Below, in pieces: positions 44,876 through 55,400 of a stretch of 64,000 bases of DNA. Below the pieces are notes generated by a model. It had not been told where the DNA came from, made no database searches, and worked only from the letters and a program-made list of their open reading frames with translations. The position numbers were made by a program, and so were the translations under genes. The stretch lies in the IMG/VR virus record IMGVR_UViG_3300008952_002707, positions 1 to 64,000 of that record; one strand, 5' to 3'. Numbering within the stretch: position 1 is the stretch's first letter; each line of letters opens with the position of its first letter. This stretch comes from a virus.

Positions 44876-46401
44876 TGGCTATATTAAGGTACACAGCTAG
44901 CGCTGATACTACAATCACAAATGCTTACGAAGCCAACCTGGTTACCCGGGGCTCCGGATCCAATATGGGCTATGCTGATGCTTTAGAGGTTTTTTCTATT
45001 TATGGACAAGAATCCGGGTCTAACGGACAATCTCAAGAACTGTCACGCATTTTAATTGAGTTCCCGGTAAGTGTAATTAGCGCGGACCGTACCGCGGGAA
45101 CAATCCCAGCCTCTGGTAGCGTTGAGTTTTATCTTAAGATGTATAATGCGAGGACCCCGTTCACACTGCCTCAGGACTTTAATTTAATAGTTGCACCTGT
45201 TTCTCAGTCCTGGAATGAAGGAACTGGCTTAGACATGGACGAATACCAAGACCTAGGACAGGCGAACTGGGGGAAACCCACTTTGGCTGGTGATTGGACC
45301 TCCCAAGGAGGAGATTATCTTACTGCCTCCAATTATAATGTCTCCTTCCCCAAAGGATATGAAAATCTAGAGGTGAATGTCTCAGAGATAATGGAGCGAT
45401 GGATCGCAGCATCCAATGAGTTCAATAATTATGGATTTGGTATTCGCTTAACAGCTAGCCAAGAAGCTTACTTCTCTAGTTCCCTCGGTACCGATAGCGG
45501 AAGCGTTATTCAAAATACAGTTGGGGCTAAGCAGTCATACTACACTAAAAAATTCTTTTCTCGTTCCACTGAGTTCTTCTTCCAGCGCCCCGTGATTGAA
45601 GCGCGCTGGGATTCTCGGATTGAAGATGATCGCGAAAACTTTTATTATTCTAGTTCCTTGGCACCAGCTGCAGATAATCTTAATAAGCTTCATTTATATA
45701 ACTTGATTCGCGGACGGCTCGTGAATATCCCCGCAGTTGGAACCAACGACCTGCTCGTATCTTTCTATTCTAGCTCGGTTAATGGTGTTCCTTCTGGCTC
45801 AAAACTTAAGCTCCCCGTCGGCGGCGGTGTTGTTACAGCCGATCATCTAAATGCCACAGCTAGCTACTCAAGTGCTGGTCTGTACACCGTTCAACTAGCT
45901 CTCACAGCTGCCTCCACCCGTCTTTTGGCCGTGCATGATGTATGGCACAGCGGCGGCGTTGAGTTCTTCACCGGCTCAATCTATCCTGAGTTGATTCCAA
46001 CTTATGATTCTGCGCCGACTTTTAATCGTATCACTTCATGTAAAAACTTAAAAAAGAAATACTCCCCGCAAGACACTGCGCGCTTTAGGTTTTTTGTTCG
46101 TGATAGGAATTGGAGCCCGAATGTTTATACCGTTGCGACTGCAAATAACCCTACGGATATTATTCCTAGCGCGTCATTTAATATTCGTCGCATAATTGAT
46201 AACTATGATGCCGTTCCTTACGGCACGGGCTCAGAAAAGAGTACTTACTTATCTTACGACAAGGAGGGAAACTACTTTGATTTAAATATGAGTTTGCTGG
46301 AGGCAGACTACATGTATGAGATTAGATTATCCTATTATAACGACAGCATAGGATCTTGGCAGGAGCAACCTCAAGCGTTTAAATTTAGAGTTGAAGAATA
46401 A
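44875..46401 (+). CDS. virion structural protein with DNRLRE-like N terminus
   Basis: A 508-residue protein rich in Ser, Thr, Asn and aromatic residues. LRYTASADTTITNAY and LSRILIEFPV near the N terminus look like the DNRLRE beta-sandwich fold found in cell-surface proteins. The rest is beta-rich with no enzyme motif. Its place between gp6 and the giant LamG protein suggests a baseplate or fibre-attachment component. I do not recognise a T4 equivalent. Confidence 0.65.
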   Translation: MAILRYTASADTTITNAYEANLVTRGSGSNMGYADALEVFSIYGQESGSNGQSQELSRILIEFPVSVISADRTAGTIPASGSVEFYLKMYNARTPFTLPQDFNLIVAPVSQSWNEGTGLDMDEYQDLGQANWGKPTLAGDWTSQGGDYLTASNYNVSFPKGYENLEVNVSEIMERWIAASNEFNNYGFGIRLTASQEAYFSSSLGTDSGSVIQNTVGAKQSYYTKKFFSRSTEFFFQRPVIEARWDSRIEDDRENFYYSSSLAPAADNLNKLHLYNLIRGRLVNIPAVGTNDLLVSFYSSSVNGVPSGSKLKLPVGGGVVTADHLNATASYSSAGLYTVQLALTAASTRLLAVHDVWHSGGVEFFTGSIYPELIPTYDSAPTFNRITSCKNLKKKYSPQDTARFRFFVRDRNWSPNVYTVATANNPTDIIPSASFNIRRIIDNYDAVPYGTGSEKSTYLSYDKEGNYFDLNMSLLEADYMYEIRLSYYNDSIGSWQEQPQAFKFRVEE

Positions 46402-46408
46402 TTAGCAT

Positions 46409-49400
46409 ATGAGTATAAAGAAATATTTTGAAGTAGCAGAAAATATTCAGTCTCTCTCGAACAAATCTGCTCATGAGATAGCCTCGCAAGTCGAGTCCGC
46501 TGGCTACCACGAGCAAGATTTGATTCAAGAAGAGAGATTTATCTCTCGTGTTGATTTTTCAAAGCCGCAGAACTTTGCGCGCTGGGGATCGGCAGAAGAG
46601 TATTATAACGAAGCGCTCAAAAGAATCTATGAAGGTTACCCCTATGATGGGTCCCTCCGCGAAAGGAGCGAATGGCATAACGAGTCAATTGACATTGATC
46701 TGTATGTCTTTGAAAATAGATATCCTCGGACAACTGGATACGTTATCCTCTCAGCTGACGGCTGGGGAACGGGCAACCTTGTTGATGGTTATGGCGTTCC
46801 CGCAACCCCTGAATATATTTATGTAAAAGGCGGACCCAATCCCCATCAGGTAAAGGAAGCTCCCTATACTATTCAATTTACGGGCTCCAACTATTATGAG
46901 CCCTCCAAAAATCGAGGATCTAACCTTTCTTTAAACCTGGCCAGCAATGGAGCATCTCTAGAGTTCTGGCTTAAAAAGAGTGCTTTCCTGGAAGAGTCTC
47001 CCCGCGAGGTCATCTTTGACTTATGGAACGGGGAGAACTCGTCTTCTGCTGATTATGCACGCTTCCGGCTGGAGCTTACGGGAAACCTAACAGATGGATC
47101 AACACCGTTCCTGCTCACAGCAATGTCGGGAACTACAGGATTTTACCGACAGAACATCTCCAGCACCTCAATCACCAGTACTTCGGTGGGGAACGATACC
47201 TGGCAGCACTACGCAGTAACTCTTAAGTCTGCATCAGCCGGAGTAACCACAAGATTTTATGTCAACGGCGCCCTAGACAAAGAATCCACCCTAGGTTCTA
47301 CCGGCATAAATGATGTCGACAGCACAGCGCTCAGAGCGTACGTAGGAGCGCTTGTAACCGCTGTATCAGGAACTACTACCCCTAGCTCCACAAAAGCTGC
47401 TGACGGCAAGCTCTCGGCGTCTCTCGATGAATTCCGGTACTGGAAGACACAGAGATCATCTGAAGAGATCGGTCGCTTTTGGTTTACCCAAGTAGGAGGG
47501 GGCGTTAATACTGACCCAGTACCCTTTACGACTACCGAAGAATCTTCTAATGTTAATTTAGGCGTCTACTTTAAATTTAATGAAGGTATTACTGGACGAG
47601 CCGCAACCGATAGCGTGGTTCTGGATTACTCTGGACGCTGGTCTAATGGCGCCTGGACCGGATATACTTCGAACTCACGAAACACCGGCTCCGCGATAAT
47701 ATCCTCCAGCGCTGCTGTCCGAGAATTCGAAGATCCAATTATCTATTCTTTCCACCCTCGTGTAGAACTCCTAAGTACACAGCTCCAGTTATCTGGCTCG
47801 ACTTATGATGTAAACAATAATGCCTCGCTGTTCAAAACTATTCCTTCTTGGATTTCTGAGGAAGACGAGGAAGGCTCCGGAGATGTTAAAAAACTAACAC
47901 AGATATTGTCTAGTTATTTTGATAGCTTACACTTAAAAATAGAGAGCCTAAATAAGCTTAAAGATATCCGTTATTTGAGCGGAAGCGCTGAGAAGCCGCT
48001 CCCGTTTGCTGAGAAACTTTTATCTAATTACGGATTGGTCGCTCCGGACTTATTCCTGGATGCTGACATCCTTGAGAAGCTATTGGATCGCAGTGAAGAC
48101 AAGGTTTATGAAAAGTCGCTTCACGATATCAAGAATATTATTTATCAAAACATCTATAACAACCTCAATTATATCTATAAGTCTAAGGGAACCGAAAAGT
48201 CATTCCGTAATTTAATTCGCTGCTTTGGTATTGACGACGAACTCGTCAAAATTAATATGTACGCGAATGATGTTACTTACGAGTTACAAAACAATCGCCG
48301 CAACGTTGTAGTGGCTGACAAATTTGTCAACTTCAATAACAGCGACAACACCAAAGCTACAGTTTACAATTATGCAGACCCTACCAATTCCAACTCAGTT
48401 AGTTATATTGATGCTAATTCTAGTTTGACCGGGGGATTTGCAACCACGCTAGAGACAGAGGTGCTGTTTCCCCTTAAAATATCAGAGGACTCACCGTCGT
48501 ATGTGAACACTAATATAATTAGTTCTTCATTGTTTGGTGTCCACGGCACCACACTGTCCGCGACCAAAACAACTTGGCCTGGGGACGACACCGTTAACTT
48601 CCAAGTTTATGCTGTCCGCGACGAACTATATTCAGATAATGTAAAATTTGTTCTGACTAGCTCAACGGGGGGTTATATCCCGAAGTTGTCGAGTAGCCTC
48701 TATCAACAGGTCTACAACAATACGAGATGGAATCTTGCCGTACGGATAAAGCCAGAAACTTACCCGATGAAGGGATTGATTAATAGTGCAAGCAGCAATT
48801 ACGTAGTCGAACTCCATGGTATTCAAGCAGAAGCTGGCGTTATCCTAGAGGAATTTACAGTTTCTGCTAGTATTACAGCGCCTAGACCTTCTTTCGTGAC
48901 TGGCAGCAAGAGAGTGTTTGTTGGAGCCCATCGTTCTAACTTCACGGGATCTACCGTCCTAGATATGACTGATGTTAAGGTGAACGCTTGCCGCTACTGG
49001 CTAGACTATGTTGATGATGAAGCATTGAGGGGTCATATTCTTGATACGGAAAATTATGGTGCATTACAGCCCCATCTATATGCGTTTGAATTTGATACGT
49101 CTGCTTCTTATGGAGATGTGACCAAATATGATACGCTGGTGTTCAACTGGGAGTTCCTAACAAACACGGGCTCTAGTGCCGGCGGAACCTTTATGGTCGA
49201 CGATCTATCTTCCGGGTCTGCCGACTTTACTAGGTTCGGAAGTCTAGGAGGCATTCTTAATAAGCAGTACACCGCTAGTGGCTCCTTCTTCTTACCATCC
49301 TCGACAAAGTCCATCGATAAAGACTTTGTGATTTCTTCCAAGCTCAACCTTCCTGAGAATGTCAGAGCCGAAGACATGGTTAAAGTATTAAACGCACAGG

Positions 49401-52400
49401 AACAAGATGTCTTTACTACAGAAAGCCGCCCTGTAAACTATTACTTCGCTTTTGAAAAGAGCATGTATCAAGTGATCTCCGAAGAGATCCTCAATTCATT
49501 TGCTAATCTAAAAGATTTTCATAACTTAATCGGAGATGTTGTAGAGCAATACCGACCAGAATATAAACAACTTGCTTTTATGAGGCAAAAATTCTTTGAA
49601 AACGTTGCCAATCAAGAGTTGGATTTTGAGAAGTTTTATGAGTATTACAAGTGGTTCGATAGCTCTCTGTCTTTAATGTTAGGACAACTTGTACCAGCAT
49701 CCGCAGATTTCTCGAATAATGTCCGTACTATGGTAGAAAATCATGTTCTGGAAAGACCAAAGTACCGGAATAAATTTCCAATCCTTCAAAGGAAGGGAGG
49801 AAACGACATCACTGGCGCCGTCGAGGGCGGAGGCGATGGCACTGCAATGGGCTCACCGGATGATTTCCCTCAGGGATCTCTTCTGTTTGCCAACACCTCG
49901 TTAACCAAACGACAAATTGGATCATCACGAACTCCTCAGATTAACAGCTGGAAGCATTTCCATGCCCCCATACGAGAGACTTCTCTCGGTCCAACTAAAT
50001 CATTATTGTTTGATGAGTCCGATGACACGAATGTCACAGCCGGAACTGCTGCACAGTGGCAGACTGATTTAGCTGATGCGTATACCAACGGTGTTTCCGT
50101 ATCCTTTTGGTTCAATATAAGCAGCTTCGCTTCCGGCACGGAACAGGTATTTAATCTCGGAATGATTAAGACGTCGTACCCCTACTATCAAGGCATACAA
50201 ATGTTTCTTTACGACGTCGCGACAAAACCATCCGTGTATGTCCAGGTCCATACCGCTGGGTGGTCTGTTTCCAATAGCACCAACGTACGCAGCAGTGGAT
50301 TGAACCTCGGGACATGGTATAATGTTGTCCTTACGATCCCAGCTGCTGCCATTAATGGAACCGGTGGAGACACTCCAAATATGTATATCAATGGGGGTGT
50401 CGACATGCCCTACAGTCACGCTGATTCTGTTGTCAATTGGACCACAATGGATTTGGGGGCACGCGGCGTGACGATAGGCGCCAAGCCCGCCGGCTCAGGA
50501 CTCAGTAATAACTCATTTGACGGATATATGTGTGATGTGGCTGTCTGGAACAAAGAACTCACTAGTGCCGAAGTGACCGAGATTTATGCCTCTGGAGAAC
50601 GTACCAACTTAAGCCTCGCATCGTGTGTTGGTAATCTTCTGTCCTGGTGGAAGCTTGGCTCCGGCACCGGTGACACTTATAATGGGGCGATGAGCAATGA
50701 GGTTGTAGGCGGACCTTCTGGAACCCCTAATGCTTTCGCCTCGTCAGCCGCTATAGCATCTGTTTCTCCTCCAGCTGTTTCTCCCTACGACCCAGCTGCA
50801 CAACATATCTTGGATATGGCATGGCGCAACAAAAACATTTACTGGCAACGGTACCGATCCGGAAGCGCCGAGCCCAAGCCCACTGTTGCATCCAACACGG
50901 TCCGCAAAGATTTGTTAACCGCGATCAAGAAGTCGTATGATCGAAGTGTTAACACACCTGTTAAATTTGGGGCAGAAGGATATGTGACCTTCGGCGGTGT
51001 TGCCCGTCCGCCCAATAATAAGCCCAACTATACGTTTGCTCACTGCAGCCCCTATGGTCCGATGGTATCGGGATCTAATGTTCCAATTAACATTATGGTT
51101 GGATTTAATGAAGGTGTCGAAGAACTCATTGATTCGCCAGATGAATATTATCCCACCTTTAAGCAACGCCTAGGATTCGGAATGAACCCCACCATCAATA
51201 TTGATGAAGTTGATTCCACAACCGCGTTTGATGGTAACTTATATGCTCCATTTAGTATGTACAGCTCGTCGGTTGAGACAGGCTACAATGCTACAGTCGT
51301 AACAACCTATAAGTCTGGCACCATGCTTACCAACCTTCATAATGACTTTGTGGATTCACATGATACCCCGGCCCAGGGTCCGTTTACTGAGAAGTTTGTG
51401 GGTGGTCGGTTCTTCCGTCACACCGAACCAAATGCCGGGAGTGACACAAGGACGACCCGCGCCGAAGGCTTCCGGCTAGAACTTGGAACTATTGCTCCCG
51501 GGAAAGCCGGTGCACTGGGTGTCGTCCCTCCCAACTATCCATTCAGCGACACACTTGAGAGTGAGTTAACTAATGATGCTGGGACTGTCCTCGGCTGGCT
51601 CAAAGATGTGCCCATTGCACAGCGCTTCCGAGATGAAACTGCCAAGCGACCCTTAAACATCAAGAACATCTTGATGACAACTGCCTCGGTGGGGACACGC
51701 TTGAGCGGAACGATTACTCATAATCCAATCGGCAACTACCAGAAGAACTATCAGGTTATTAGCACTGGTGGTCGCATGATCAACGACCCATTCTTCCAAG
51801 ATCAGTCTTTTGATTTTGCTTTGACTCCTCAGCTCCCCATATCACGATTGACATCTACTCGCGTAGTAAACACAAAAGCAATATCTATAGATGGGGGTGA
51901 TTATTATACCTTCTCGGCACCGTCTGCTATGAACACCAACACGGCAGAAACGTGGTCCTTTTGGTTAAACTGCCAAGATATAACCAACGGGGGCAATCTC
52001 CTCGTTGCTGGGGCGGCCGGAGCCGGCTCGTATATTAGCATCCTGACCGCCGCCGCCGGTAGCAAACTGAAGTTCGTAGCCGACTTTAGTACCGACGATG
52101 GTGATTGGAGGACAGATTCCGCAGTAACCACTGGAGACGTATGGGTTCATATAGCAATAACTTATGACGGAAGTTCAACGAGCAACGACCCTGTGATCTA
52201 TGTTAATGGGGAGAGAGTAGCTATTACTGAATTAACTACTCCTGTCGGCACCCGGGTGGCATGGTCTGGAAGCCCAACATTGGGCTATAACAAATCTTCC
52301 GGTTTCGAGGGCTATGTTTCTGATGCTGCATTTTACAACAATATATTGCTCCCAGTTCAAGTGAGTGCCATTTATGGTAACGGAACTTTAGATTTGATCA

Positions 52401-55400
52401 ATTCCGGGCCCTCCCCCGAAAATCTTATTATGTGGTGGCGCTGCGGAGATGGGGCAACAGACACCGCCGCCACCATTGTGGATCAAAAGGGTAACGCAAA
52501 TCTTACAGCCGGCGGCAGTCCAACTCTGGTGGATATAACGCCTGCTGACTGTTTCCGCGCGACCGCCCCTCTCGGCCCGCTGAACTCTGTGGCTCGAAAC
52601 GCGTTCGCCCTCCCCGACCGAGCCGGCTCAAACTCGAATCAAACTATCATCGTCAATCACTTCAGCGCTCCTGGAGAATATAAGACACTTTCCCGCGGCT
52701 ATCTTGATCCTGCGCACGAAGAATTGTCAGCATACAATGCCTCTCCCTATCGAAACCGCGGAGTTATTGATTATGGTCTATCTGGTTCTGCCTCCGCAGA
52801 CCCCAGTATCGCGGGCTCCATCCGCGTCGTCGACCAACTTGGCAAGAACCGCGGACTCAATCAGTTATCAACATTGCATTCGGACCCTTATGGTATTGAC
52901 TCAGCATATGGTGTAGTGACGAAACCATCAGCTGGCACCCCGGGAACCACACGTATCGACGGCGGAGGTGGATATTCCATCACCCCCTCATGGACAAAGA
53001 CAAACAGAAATCGTCGCCGGCGGATGGAGAACACCGCACTACAGACGGCCATGGCAGAAGGCAACGTAACTGGGTCAGTCTATGATAACCTCTATGTCCA
53101 GCATGCTATCCCGCAGTCAGAAGCACAGTACGCTTGGGTTACAGCTTCCATGGCATATGGCACCTCGATCTTCGGATTAGATACTCCCACATGCACCAGC
53201 GCTTCCACCATGTCACAATTGTTGACTGCCTCAATTGGTTATGTTGGCGGCGACTTTGTGGGTTTGCGCGGCAAGATCATTGACAACGTAAACCTAACAA
53301 CCCATACTTTAGGATTTGAGAGCCCTGCGATTACTCCGTTCAACTATGTGAGTTCCGCGACACCTAATGTCGGGGGATCGGGAAGCTACGTCGCTCTAGG
53401 CCAGAGCGGCGACTTCGAGGACTGGAACGATCTTATAGGCGGGGGACATCCTTCCACCATCAACCCAATAACCATATCTATGTGGATATATCCCCGCGGA
53501 GACAACCCCGACGGGTCGGGACGCCTGTTCCAATTCGGCGACGGGAGCCAACGGCGCCTTTCCTGGGACAACACGTCGACTAGTCAGATTTCATGGCGCT
53601 TCCTTTACGGCGGCGGCAGCACCTTCGTCATCCGAACACCACCTGGGAGTGTTCCTCTTAAAGTTTGGACTCACGTTGTTGCAACCTTTGGAGGAGGAAC
53701 CGCGGGAGACCTTAAAGTATACCTAAACGGGCTTCTCTCATCCGGGGATTCATATTACGCCAAAGCAGTGGATGCTCCCACTGCCGGGTCTCCTCCAATC
53801 CTCTTTAATCGAATAACGGGCATCATCGCCGGCGGCGCGTCCTACCAAGCCTACGATCGTGGCTTTTATGGGAATTTTGCCAATACTGCAATTTGGAACC
53901 GAGAACTTAATGCCGAAGAGGTTGAAGCCCTTTACAACAATGGCGGACGAATTGAGCTTACCAACGTAGCATCAATGCGCAAAAACCTGCTTGCCTGGTA
54001 TCGGTTCAACAGCGACTATGGAGATAGCACCGCCACCGCTGATACCTCCACCACCGCCACTATGCGGAATCAGGCAGTATGGGACGTATACGGATCAAAT
54101 CCTAAAATTCCAGTAGCAGCTACCTTGGCTACAAGCTATGGCACTACCGTGCTCACTTCCTCCGTGATCTTAACGGATAACAAATTGACATCTGGATCCT
54201 CAGGGGATATGGGACTATCTTCAAGTGCTTATTCAAACGCATATATCAACTCTAATGTGTGGTGGGAAGCACCTACATTTGTAAATGAGCATGATTACCT
54301 TAACGCTCTTATATTAAACCGCGGTGGACCATATGGCAACCCCACTTGGAAACAGATCCGCGGCATGGATCGCCCCGTCGTTAGGAAAATGAGAGAGAAC
54401 AATCTTATCGGTGTCGCCATTGATCCTGTTCCTTTCACCAACTCAGTTGGTACCGCTCAGCACCCCACCAGACCAAACACGTTTGTAGATTACTATGAGT
54501 CTCCGGTCGAGAATAGTAAAAATCCTATCTACTTTTATTTTGAAGACAACACCACTAACTCCGACAGCGCCAATAATCTTATTGTGACGACACCATACGG
54601 CAACGAATTAGAGCACTTCTCTCATGCGGGACTCAATACGCGGCTCGGGCTTAAAGTGGACCTCACCCAGCTAGATGCATATCGCTCTGTTAAGAATTTT
54701 ACGATGGACAGTGCTCTCAGTGTCCTCATAAAATATAGTGAGAGAATTTATCCTTCTACAAAGAATGCTTATCGCAAGAACATCCGCGGCAGGACTGAAT
54801 ACAATATTGATAATATTTGGAACAATAACAGAGAATATCGCAGCATTCCGCTGGGCTCACTGAGCGGTGCCTTTGTTTACTCTGGCTCTCTAGGCGGGGC
54901 GTACTCCAATATAGGCGTTCCAACAGCTAGTATTTGGCCACTTGACGCTCACCTTGACTTTGCCACCACTGGCTCCGCTCTCGGCACCGACGGCGCGGGA
55001 CAGCTCCTGAACCTGTACTCTAGGTATAGTTGTTCTGTGGTCTCTGATGGCACGAAGCGAACAAACATTAATGCTGCCCCGACTTATGCTTACAGGACCC
55101 AGTACGGCTGGGCTGCTAGTGCTACAGGGTCCGGCGGACAGGATCCCCTATACATGGGCGACGCCCCCTGGACTGCTGCCGAGACTTTCGGCAAGCCCCC
55201 CTATGAGACCTACCAGTCGTATGCGGATAGAATCCGATCGATAGGAAAGGACTATTCAATTCTACCTGAATTCAGGATAAGTCCACTGATGAGTACCTAT
55301 GTTGATACTCACGAGAGTAACTTCCTCGCGGATCTGAATAATATTTTCGAATTAACAGGTGCGGCAGTTAGCAGTAGTGTAGAGGATAAATTCTATACCA